Assembly: GCA_903940125.1 (NCBI GenBank)
Contig: CAJAJL010000061.1
Span: 1-34,033 of the forward strand
Direction: 5' to 3'
DNA from: an uncultured Chlorobiaceae bacterium
GTDB taxonomy: Bacteria; Bacteroidota; Chlorobiia; Chlorobiales; Chlorobiaceae
DNA: 34,033 nucleotides
Positions 7,449 to 16,200 of this stretch are shown piece by piece (position 1 is the stretch's first letter; every line of letters starts with the position of its first letter). The position numbers and the translations under genes were made by a program. The notes beneath the pieces are model-generated. The model was not told the origin of the DNA, ran no database searches, and saw nothing but the letters and a program-made list of their open reading frames with translations.

Positions 7449-7955
7449 ATGTCTATTCCTCAATTTACGGTCAACGGCTATCGCCACGATCCATACAAGA
7501 ATTTTAAATTCCACATCCGCTGGGACGGAAATGTTGTTGCCGGGGTGAGCAAGATTACTGCATTGAAGCAATCCACCGAACCGGTCACCCACCGCGAAGG
7601 AGGTGATCCCAGCAGTTCACGGGTGACCCCGAGTGTCTGGAAGTTCGAACCAATCACCCTGGAACGTGGGGTAACTCATAATCAGGAATTCGAGAACTGG
7701 GCAAAAAAAGTTTGGAACGTCAATGGCGATTCGATGATTTCGCTTAAGGATTTCAGGAAAGATTTGATCATCGAACTGCTGAACGAACAGGGCGTGGTGG
7801 CAAAGGCCTATAAGGTTTTTCGTTGCTGGGTCTCTTCCTACCAGGCATTGCCCGACCTTGACGCAAACGCCCATGCCATTGCAATTGAGCAGATGGTCCT
7901 GCAAAATGAAGGCTGGGAGCGTGATGATGAAATACCGGAACCCACACAGACTTAA
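7449..7955 (+). CDS. eCIS inner tube protein (gp19/Hcp-like)
   Basis: A 168-residue tube subunit of the phage T4 gp19 family. These stack as hexameric rings inside the sheath and form the channel that is driven into the target. Diagnostic stretches are DPYKNFKFHIRWDG, VSKITALKQSTEPVTHREGG and KFEPITLERGVTHNQEFENW. Length is normal. It starts 18 bases after the sheath stop. This is the only stand-alone tube gene recognised; the PVC/Afp clusters usually carry a second tube-like gene next to the initiator. Confidence 0.95.
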   Translation: MSIPQFTVNGYRHDPYKNFKFHIRWDGNVVAGVSKITALKQSTEPVTHREGGDPSSSRVTPSVWKFEPITLERGVTHNQEFENWAKKVWNVNGDSMISLKDFRKDLIIELLNEQGVVAKAYKVFRCWVSSYQALPDLDANAHAIAIEQMVLQNEGWERDDEIPEPTQT

Positions 7956-7975
7956 CGATCTAAAACTCTCCTTGT

Positions 7976-8731
7976 TTGAACGGGTTATTTATTCCATTTC
8001 ATTTTACTCCGGGGGCAAAGGGTATTTACCTGAGGGCTCTCACCGGAGCTGATGAACTGTCGGTGGGGACAATCAACACCGCCAGTGTACTTTCGCTCCT
8101 TCGGTTGCTGTCACAAAACGGGAACAACGGTGAAGAGATTGATACTGGTTCAATTGTTACGGCCGACAGGGACAGGGTGATCGCCCAACTCTACCGATCG
8201 CTCTATGGGGCAAAGATTGCAAGTACCCTTGAATGCGATGGCTGCGGACAAAAATTTGATTTTGATTTTTCCCTCGATGACCTCCTTGCTCATTTTCATC
8301 CCGGCCAAGTTTTAATTCCGGATGATGGAATGTATGAACCTGAACCCGGAATCCGGTTCCGGCTTCCAACCGGTGAAGATGAACTTGCTGTGCAGGGGCT
8401 TGACGGGGCAATAGCAGAAAACATGTTGCTTGAACGATGCCTTGCCGTCGGAGAACCGGAAACCAACGGGAAAAACATACAGTTGAAAATGGCCGAACTT
8501 GCGCCAGTACTGAGCCAGGAGATTCAGGCTGTTTGTCCCGAGTGCAACAGAGTTCAACAGGTTCTGTTCGATATGCAGTCATTTTTTATGCTCCGGCTTA
8601 CCGGGGAAAGGAGAAATCTCCTGGAAGAGGTCCATCTTATTGCATCACACTATCACTGGTCACACCGGGAGATTCTGGAGCTGCCCAGGAGTGAACGAAA
8701 GAGCTATGCAGCACTGATCACTGGAAATTAA
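7976..8731 (+). CDS. gp26-like baseplate/assembly protein with split zinc ribbon
   Basis: A 251-residue protein beginning with the motif IYLRALTGADEL, as in T4 gp26-like baseplate or tail-assembly proteins found after the tube gene in many phages and eCIS. Two CxxC pairs (C87/C90 in ECDGCGQKF and C187/C190 in VCPECNRV), about 100 residues apart, probably come together to bind one zinc ion. The C-terminus (HYHWSHREILELPRSERKSY) resembles the short helical tails of tape-measure chaperones. No ATG is available: the frame opens after a stop at 7961 and TTG at 7976 is the only sensible start. Role in the particle or only in assembly is uncertain. Confidence 0.7.
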   Translation: MNGLFIPFHFTPGAKGIYLRALTGADELSVGTINTASVLSLLRLLSQNGNNGEEIDTGSIVTADRDRVIAQLYRSLYGAKIASTLECDGCGQKFDFDFSLDDLLAHFHPGQVLIPDDGMYEPEPGIRFRLPTGEDELAVQGLDGAIAENMLLERCLAVGEPETNGKNIQLKMAELAPVLSQEIQAVCPECNRVQQVLFDMQSFFMLRLTGERRNLLEEVHLIASHYHWSHREILELPRSERKSYAALITGN

Positions 8732-8736
8732 AACGT

Positions 8737-9597
8737 ATGAACACTTACCTGGCCGGCATTGCGGCAAGAAACAACATGGTTGAACATTCCGCATTCATGT
8801 CCATGCTGCCGTCACCGACAGTCGCTCAACACGATGCTGATGCAATGGATATCGTTGAGAACTGGTCTGAGATTGAACAGAGCAAAGGGATAGGGCAGCC
8901 CGATAACCAAGTCATTTATCACCATCCTTCCTTGCCGGAACCAAAAAATATTATTCCGCCCGAAACAGGGAGATCCTTTCAGGAGAGTGAACAGAAGGTG
9001 CAATACATTTCCCGGCATGTGGAACGAATGCGGTCTGAAGAAATCATTTTGGAAAAGCATTCCTCCCCTCCATCTCAAACGCAATCACCTATCGAAACCC
9101 CGTTTGCATATCAAAATGCATGGCCTTCACCCAATGATCCGTTACGGGAAAGGGATGGCCCCAAATTGAAACGGGAGGAACATGACATATTACCACGAAT
9201 GACGCCGTCGGATGAAAAAGAAACATCCCCTGCTCCAGGTCAGGAACGTGATGATTTCCCCGGAAACCGACATTCACCAGCTGTTTCCGTTTCTGTTCCC
9301 GCTCCCATTCCCGTTCCTGCTCCAGGTTCCGTATCCTTGAAAAGTTCTCCCGGCGGGCATACGGTGCAGGAGATCATGCCACGAATTCCAGACCCTTTTT
9401 CGAAGGACAAACAACGGTTAACAGGTGAATCAAAGAACCAGCAAGGACCGAAACTCGTGATAGGAAAAATCACTGTTGAAATAGTACCTCCACCAGCATC
9501 GCAACCACAAAAGGTCATCACGCGGATCGTACAGAAACCGGCTGATGAAAATAACGGAAGGATGAACAGGCTCGGGATCGGGCTGGGACAAATGTAA
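8737..9597 (+). CDS. Pro-rich, mostly disordered eCIS protein
   Basis: A 286-residue protein of low complexity, rich in Pro, Ser, Glu and Gln. A possible amphipathic helix lies at about residues 80-107 (QKVQYISRHVERMRSEE). Alternating Pro repeats follow (VSVPAPIPVPAPG, residues about 183-200), and a hydrophobic strand pair near the end (PKLVIGKITVEIVPPP) is the only part that looks folded. I recall similar short C-terminal strands in eCIS clusters at this position but cannot name a family. It sits 5 bases after the zinc-ribbon gene and 2 bases before the cap gene, so it is part of the assembly block. A spacer or tape-like role is possible but unproven. Confidence 0.6.
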   Translation: MNTYLAGIAARNNMVEHSAFMSMLPSPTVAQHDADAMDIVENWSEIEQSKGIGQPDNQVIYHHPSLPEPKNIIPPETGRSFQESEQKVQYISRHVERMRSEEIILEKHSSPPSQTQSPIETPFAYQNAWPSPNDPLRERDGPKLKREEHDILPRMTPSDEKETSPAPGQERDDFPGNRHSPAVSVSVPAPIPVPAPGSVSLKSSPGGHTVQEIMPRIPDPFSKDKQRLTGESKNQQGPKLVIGKITVEIVPPPASQPQKVITRIVQKPADENNGRMNRLGIGLGQM

Positions 9598-9599
9598 CC

Positions 9600-10931
9600 A
9601 TGGATTATACTTCACTGAACGAGATCACGGAAAAGCTTATTGACGTGATACATGCTGCCATTATAAACGATACCATTGTATCTGCTGATGTAGTCGCAGT
9701 TTTGCCGGAGCCCTTCGTCGTGCCGGAGCCCTTCATAAAAGAGAGGAGAGGGATCAGTTTTTACCTCTTCCATGTGCAGGAAAATTCGCATTACAAAAAC
9801 TATTCTCCCGCCGGCATCGATCATCCCCCTGTAGCAATCACCCCGATGGGCCTGAACCTCTATTACCAGTTAACCTGCAACATAACTAATAATGAGGGAA
9901 GAGAGGATGCGTATGGCGAGCAAAAGCTGATGAGTACGGCCATGAAGGCGCTCCACGACCAGCCGGTATTGAAACGAACACTTTCCAAGCCGGCACAGGG
10001 ATACCCGCAGGGTAAGGAGATTGACATCAAAATTTCCTTGCAGAACCTTTCCTCCAGTGAATCGGTACAATACTGGGCTGCTGCAGAATCTGCCGCCAGA
10101 CTTTCTGCGTATTACGAAGTTTCCGTTGTTTTCCTTCCCCCGGAAAGGGTAAAATCTGTTTCGGGCAGGGTGCTTTCCTACGGCAATTTCATTTTTACAG
10201 AGAATGCGCCGAGGATTACAACGAGCGAAAGCACTTTGGAATATTTTGTTTCAGGGGATCCGAATCCGCGACAGGTTACGATTCAGCCGGCACAGGCAAA
10301 GGTTCCCGTTGCAGCTCCTCCGACAATTTCAAACAAGGTAACGTTTTACGGTTCCGGCTTTACCGGCAGTGACCTGGAAATCCGGATTATCAGTCCGCTG
10401 TGGGATGAACCTGCACTTGCTGGTTCGCTTGCGGGTAAGGGTTGGAAGGTGACCAGGGTGTCGGAAAACCAATTGGAAATGATGCTCCAGCCCTCTGCCG
10501 TACTTATTACATCCCTTGTGGCAAAGAATATCATCCCCGGGCTTTATTCTGCACAGGTTTGTAAAACTGAGCAAAGAGTGCTGCCAAACGGAACATCCAA
10601 GCAATTTGAACACCTTTCCAACCTCTTCCCGTTCTCCGTCATTCCCTTGATCTATTCGTTCGCCCCTACCGTTCCTCCAGCCCCGGAAGCTTACACCATA
10701 AAAGGATACCGTTTTCAAGATCCTGATCTTAAGGATGAGGATATTCAGATTTGCATAGGTGATCAGGTTTTTTCGAAATACACCAAGGGTTCTTTTGTGG
10801 CAGGACAATTTAAAATCATTGCAGCCGATACCATCGACCTGACAGTTTCGGCTCTGCTGAAGGGTACAGTTCCTTTGCGGATCATGGTCAGGGGGATCGA
10901 GTCGGAACCGAAATGGATCAACCTGCCCTGA
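9600..10931 (+). CDS. Pvc16-type tail terminator cap (DUF4255) with beta-sandwich tail
   Basis: The first about 190 residues match the Pvc16/DUF4255 domain (LNEITEKLIDVI, ISFYLFHVQENSHYKN, PVAITPMGLNLYYQLT). In PVC/Afp this protein caps the distal end of the sheath and tube and stops their growth. Residues about 230-443 add one or two IPT/TIG-like or other beta-sandwich domains (SNKVTFYGSGFTGSDLEIRI), which makes the protein longer than the cap alone (about 290 residues in PVC, from memory). The gene is followed directly by the ATPase gene (TGA then ATG with no gap), the usual cap-ATPase pairing. The extra domains would be exposed at the particle's end. Confidence 0.85.
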   Translation: MDYTSLNEITEKLIDVIHAAIINDTIVSADVVAVLPEPFVVPEPFIKERRGISFYLFHVQENSHYKNYSPAGIDHPPVAITPMGLNLYYQLTCNITNNEGREDAYGEQKLMSTAMKALHDQPVLKRTLSKPAQGYPQGKEIDIKISLQNLSSSESVQYWAAAESAARLSAYYEVSVVFLPPERVKSVSGRVLSYGNFIFTENAPRITTSESTLEYFVSGDPNPRQVTIQPAQAKVPVAAPPTISNKVTFYGSGFTGSDLEIRIISPLWDEPALAGSLAGKGWKVTRVSENQLEMMLQPSAVLITSLVAKNIIPGLYSAQVCKTEQRVLPNGTSKQFEHLSNLFPFSVIPLIYSFAPTVPPAPEAYTIKGYRFQDPDLKDEDIQICIGDQVFSKYTKGSFVAGQFKIIAADTIDLTVSALLKGTVPLRIMVRGIESEPKWINLP

Positions 10932-13010
10932 ATGAAAATAATCACCGAATATACAGCATTGCACCCCACAACCGGCACAGGGGACTTGGCAGGCCTGATC
11001 CTGCACCGGATCCGGCTGTTGTCGCAACGGCGTGTCGCCTGGCTTCGGAAAATCTGGGCAGGCGTCGGAGACAACAGTCAGGATGGGTTTACCGCACATA
11101 CAGAAATTGACGGGTACCTTATGAACAGGGATATCCCCGCGCTTGAGAAAAAGTGGTTTGAAACCGATCCCGTGATGAAAGATCTCACCCGAACGATCGA
11201 AGAGGTCGACCATGTCATTCTCAGCATTCAACATTCGCGCCTGTCAAAGCTCACGGATGTTTTTGGGCTGAACTGCCTGGAATCCGACATCCTCCAGGTT
11301 TGTTTCGCCTTCGCCATCGATCCCGGCCTGGGGAGGGTTTTTGCTTACCTCCAGGACCATGCCGGTCGCGGTTTTATCACCGAATCGCTTGTTGCACGAC
11401 TTTTCGGTTACGGCACAGGCATTGTGATCAGATCAGACTCCCCGTTAAAGACCTTGCGCCTCGTCAAAGAGAGCGCCTCTCGAACAGGCGAACCTTCCTC
11501 ATTCGAATGTGATCCGTTCATCAGGAACTGGCTACTCGGTGCGGATGAAACAGATGAAAGCATTGTCAGTTTCACCTCTCTTCAGCCTGTGGTGACAACA
11601 CTGCAACAATGGCCGGTTGACAGAACGGTGCATGAGATTGAAAAAATGCTCCACAACGCAGGGAAAAACAAACTTCGTGTTTTTGTGGAGGGCACCGAAC
11701 GGTCGGGCCGGCGGAGTTTTGCCGCTATCGTGAGCCATGGTCTGGGTTTTCCGCTCTTGTCACTGAATGCCGACCGAGTGCCGGAGACGAACTGGCTGCA
11801 AACCTACATGTTCGCCCAGCGTCAGGCCTCTCTAAGCAATGCCGCCCTTTTATGGCACGGAGCGACCATGCCCGAACGGTACTGGTCAGCGTTCATTCCC
11901 TCCTTCCCTGTTCAGTTCATTACTGGTGAGGAAAATGATCACCTGTTGCCTGAAGATGGTTTCATTGATATGCGAGTGGTCCTGCCCCGTATTTCGGTTG
12001 AGGAGCGGCATGAATTATGGAAAAAACATGTCCCCGACTCAAAGAACTGGCAGACAAACGAGATGCAGGAGATGGTGCTCAGGCATGACACCACCATAGG
12101 ACAGATAGCATCCATAGGGGAAAGGATGACTGCCTCCATTGCTGACGCCTACGAGGCGCTGAACGCTGATTCAGCCAGAAGACTTGGTATCCTTGCCCGG
12201 CAGATGAACAGCGACTTTACGTTTGACGATCTGATACTTCCTGAAAACACACGGCTCGGGCTTGAAGATTTCATTTTTGAAGCAAACGAGCGCATCCTTT
12301 TCTGGGAGCAGGCCAATGCAAAACGTCTCTTTCCCCAAGGACGGAGTCTCATCGGGTTGTTCACAGGAAGCCCCGGAACAGGGAAAACCATGGCGGCTCA
12401 GGTGATCGCAGCATCCCTCAAGCTGGACCTTTTCCGTATTGATCTCTCCATGGTTGTCAGTAAATATGTTGGAGAGAGCTCGAAGAACATCGAGCGGATC
12501 CTCTCCCGGGCAAAAAACATGAACCTGGTACTGCTTTTTGACGAAGCCGATTCACTATTCGGCAAACGTACCGAAATAAAAGATGCCCACGACAGATACG
12601 CCAACACCGACACCAATTACCTACTGCAGGCCATCGAAAGTTACCCGGGGATTATCATCCTCTCCAGTAACCGGAAAGAGAACATCGACAGCGGCTTCAC
12701 ACGCCGGCTCCGGTACCAGTTCGATTTTCCAAAACCCGATGCGGAGCAACGGCTCACCTTCTGGCGCAGGATTGTCGGGGAACTGGCTGGAGATGAAATA
12801 CGCAACGAACTTGATGACGACCTGTTCCGGTTGTCAGGTCTGGTGGAAATTACCGGCGCACAGATTAAACAATCAATCCTATCAGCCATCTTCATGGCCC
12901 GACGGGAAAAAAGTGACCTTAAAACAGCCCATCTGCTCAGAGGCCTTGAACGGGAGCTGGCTAAAGAGAGCAAAGGGCTTGGAAAACAGGTGTACCAAAG
13001 CTTCAACTGA
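10932..13010 (+). CDS. AAA+ ATPase of the injection system (Afp15/Pvc15-like)
   Basis: A 692-residue protein. The C-terminal AAA+ module has Walker A GSPGTGKT (479-486), Walker B LLFDEAD (534-540), a sensor-1 like ILSSN (576-580) and arginine fingers in FTRRLRY (R591/R592). A second P-loop-like site near residues 252-262 (VEGTERSGRRS) lacks a proper GKT and is probably a dead AAA domain. Afp15-type ATPases are needed for particle assembly or effector loading and are not part of the mature particle as far as known. It abuts the cap gene. N-terminal about 200 residues: helical (LSKLTDVFGLNCLESDIL). Confidence 0.92.
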   Translation: MKIITEYTALHPTTGTGDLAGLILHRIRLLSQRRVAWLRKIWAGVGDNSQDGFTAHTEIDGYLMNRDIPALEKKWFETDPVMKDLTRTIEEVDHVILSIQHSRLSKLTDVFGLNCLESDILQVCFAFAIDPGLGRVFAYLQDHAGRGFITESLVARLFGYGTGIVIRSDSPLKTLRLVKESASRTGEPSSFECDPFIRNWLLGADETDESIVSFTSLQPVVTTLQQWPVDRTVHEIEKMLHNAGKNKLRVFVEGTERSGRRSFAAIVSHGLGFPLLSLNADRVPETNWLQTYMFAQRQASLSNAALLWHGATMPERYWSAFIPSFPVQFITGEENDHLLPEDGFIDMRVVLPRISVEERHELWKKHVPDSKNWQTNEMQEMVLRHDTTIGQIASIGERMTASIADAYEALNADSARRLGILARQMNSDFTFDDLILPENTRLGLEDFIFEANERILFWEQANAKRLFPQGRSLIGLFTGSPGTGKTMAAQVIAASLKLDLFRIDLSMVVSKYVGESSKNIERILSRAKNMNLVLLFDEADSLFGKRTEIKDAHDRYANTDTNYLLQAIESYPGIIILSSNRKENIDSGFTRRLRYQFDFPKPDAEQRLTFWRRIVGELAGDEIRNELDDDLFRLSGLVEITGAQIKQSILSAIFMARREKSDLKTAHLLRGLERELAKESKGLGKQVYQSFN

Positions 13011-13016
13011 ACAGCA

Positions 13017-13244
13017 ATGACAGAGATCGGCGAACTAAACATACGCGTTCCGGGGTTGAGCGAAGATGCGGGAGCAAATCTGGGCAGGATGGTTGCGGAA
13101 AAAGTGACAGCAGCCTTGCCGATAGGGAAAGCAGATCGATATATCCCTGAATTGAGGATAAAAATGCAAGGCTCCGTTTCTGAAAATACGGATGTGATGG
13201 CCGAAAGAATTGCCCAACAGATCATTCGTCAGATCAATTTCTGA
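13017..13244 (+). CDS. Small conserved-looking eCIS protein of unknown function
   Basis: A 75-residue protein (MTEIGELNIRVPGLSEDAG...). The start is a beta strand and the end an amphipathic helix (MAERIAQQIIRQINF). No cysteines, no signal peptide. It lies 6 bases after the ATPase and 12 bases before the effector gene. Position between ATPase and cargo suggests an adaptor or loading factor; that is speculation. It resembles the end-on 'VPG...AQxIxxxI' small proteins I have seen beside eCIS ATPases, but I cannot name a family. Confidence 0.65.
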   Translation: MTEIGELNIRVPGLSEDAGANLGRMVAEKVTAALPIGKADRYIPELRIKMQGSVSENTDVMAERIAQQIIRQINF

Positions 13245-13256
13245 ATCTGATAAACC

Positions 13257-16200
13257 ATGAATTCACTAATACAAATAAATAACAACACTTCCGGTTCAAC
13301 TCGAAGCGTAAAACTTCGGAAGCCTTCCATGACCGTACAGCCGAAGTTGACAATAAACACTCCCGGCGACCGCTACGAACAGGAAGCCGACGCCATGGCC
13401 GACCGGGTGATGCGGATGCCTGCCTCCGAGGACAAAGCAAAACTAGTCACAGGTTTGATCGGAGGCTCGGTTCAGCGAAAATGTGTATCCTGTAAAGAGG
13501 AAGAAAAGAGAAATAGTATTATGCGGAAAGAATCCGGAGCCCTTGGTGGTTTGTCAGTTTCCTCCTCCTTTGCTTCCTCTTTGAATGCTTCAAAAGGTAG
13601 CGGTTCGCCATTGCCGCAGGCAACAAAGAGTTTTATGGAAAATGCTTTCAGCACTGATTTTTCTGGTGTTCGGATACATGCTGATAGCCATGCAGCTGAA
13701 ATGAGTCGGGGAATTAATGCGAAGGCATTTACTTATGGGCGCGATATTTATTTTGATCAAGGGAAATATGCACCAGAAAACATCGAAGGGAAAAAACTTT
13801 TGGCGCATGAATTGACACATATAATTCAACAGTTATTATTAATTCAAAGAAAACCAGCAGCAAAACTTATAAAAGAAGATGAAGAAGAAAAAGTTGAGCT
13901 TAAGCAACTAAAGTACGTATGTGTTTTTGTCGGTTATGATTTATATGGTATTCAGGCCCGCCGTTATTTGAAAATAATGATGCCTGATCATTATCTTATA
14001 GAAGCTTCTTCAATGGAAGATGCAATGATTAAAATAAGGGATAACGCTAAATTATTTTTAAAAGGGGGATCAGCGGCGCATATTGCAGAAGTAGTATTGA
14101 TAGCACATGGCAATGCCAGTGGGTTTATAAAAATACCTTTAATCAAAGGGCGAAGGGGAATTACACCAGAAGATATAGTTCAAATTCAAGACGAATTTAA
14201 ATCTGGAGGGCTGCAAAAATTTCAGGAGGTCCGTAGTGATGTGGTTAGCCTTTTTGACAACAATACGGATGTGATTATACGAGGTTGTCGTATTGGCAGA
14301 AATCAAGAAACCGTCGACGCCTTGGCAGCTTTTTTTGGAGGGCATGCCAGAGTTTATGCCCCAAAAGAATATCAGGCTTTTACCAGTCGTCAACTTTCAT
14401 CATTTAATTTAGATCCAAAGAAGGCTGCAATCAATGCATTTGACCATCTTGTTATGCAGGGATTCGTGCCAAAAGAAATAATTGTTTCTGACGATGATAA
14501 AGTTCGGTGGGTAGCATTGAATATTCCGGGTAAGAATATTCCTGAATCCTTTTTTGTTAACGAAGAAAATGTTGACAAAATACGGCATGCAGGAGCCGAT
14601 GATCCATCAATACAAGGTCTCAAAGACTATCTTTCATCTGAATCGATAGGATCAGATAATTGGGGGATAAGCAGCTATTCACCGCCTGATGATGAAGATT
14701 TAGATCTAATGACAGCTGAAGAATTAGTCAATTTAGCCGGAGAACATTTAAAAAAACTCAGAGATATTGAAGCAAATTACCCTGACAACTGGAGGTCAAT
14801 TGGTGAAGAAGCATGGTGGGTGCTTCGATGTAGTGAAGCATGGTCCAGAAAACCTCTATCAAACAAAATTTTTGAACACGATTACAATGGGGATCCCCTA
14901 GGCGGTATGGAGTATTTAACCATGCCTGGGCTTCCTGCTGATATGATTTATCTAAGAGAGCAAGCATCTAAACGTCCTGATCTAAAAACTTATCAGACAG
15001 ATAAGTTTTTAGATGAAAATTTAGTTAAGAATACCAACCCAGTTAACACTGAAATTGAGGATATTTCCGTGGACAATAAGCATAAACCCCTAATACAAAA
15101 TAGTAAAGATGCTTTCGCTAAAAACAGGGCAATTGATGATGGAAAATTTTTTGGAAGTGTTGGATTGGAAAATAATTTTATATCGGAAGATTCTCCAATG
15201 CCGACTCCAAATCTTAATTTTGATCTTGATAAAATTAGTGGGAATGGACCTGAGCGCACACTTGTGTTAAGAGGAGAGTTTAAAAAACCGTTTGAAATAA
15301 AATATGAGCGCAATTTATGGTTACTTAAAGTAAAAAAAGTTGTTGTTGAATTAAATGGTAAAATTGATTTTAAGGGAGACGGTGAGAAAGAACTAGTTTT
15401 AGGGTTATATGGCGCGTTATCTAATAAAACAGGTGAACGCATTATTGGCGGGGGGGATAAAGGTGAGTATACTATTACTAAAGTAGAGGATAAGGACACA
15501 GGATTATCAGGTAAACTGTCTGGAGGTATAGATTTAGGAAGTCAAAGTAAAACTAAAGACTTAGATTCATCCAGATTAATTGGAGGAAAAGCAGAAATAT
15601 ATCTTATAGGTCAAGTGGCATGGGGACCCTTATCACAGGAACTTAAAATTGTTGTTTTAGGATATGATGAAACAAAATCAGGAGCTGATAAACTTACAAT
15701 TGCAGGTATTAAATGGTCACCTATAGTAACAAAAGCTGTGATTGAACTGCCAGTATCAGATGGTACTAAGGTAAAATTTGATGGAACCGTCAAGATAACT
15801 ATAGAAGCAGTACCGGATTGGATAAAAATTATAGCAAAAATAAGTGAGTCAGTTGGGCGTGAGGTTATTGTTAAAGATAGTGTGCTGATTGCAGGTGGCG
15901 CAAATGCAGGCGCAATGGAAACAGGCACTTTTATAGCAGAGGATGCTTTAGCAAGTGAAACAATGGAAACAGGCATTTTTATAGGAGAGAGTGCCTTAGC
16001 GGGTGAAACAATAATTATGGGAGGGTTTGTCGCAGGTGGTGTATTAGCAATTTATTCGTATTACAAAAGTATTGAAGAAATTGAAGATTTTAAAGAACTA
16101 AAGCGTGGTGCTAACCAAGGATGTGAAGATTTTTGCGGTGGCTACTTAGCTTATCTAGGTATTTTGTCAAGTGGAAAATCCGAAGGAATGTTATGGAAAG

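Noticed and set aside
10329-11234. 301-codon minus-strand open frame
   Set aside because: It lies antisense to the cap and ATPase genes, has Cys/His/Pro-rich composition typical of a shadow in GC-rich DNA, and has no start signal.
13806-13820. HELTH motif read as an active metalloprotease
   Set aside because: DUF4157 domains carry this motif as a leader in many unrelated eCIS cargos, so it is not by itself evidence of the toxin's activity.
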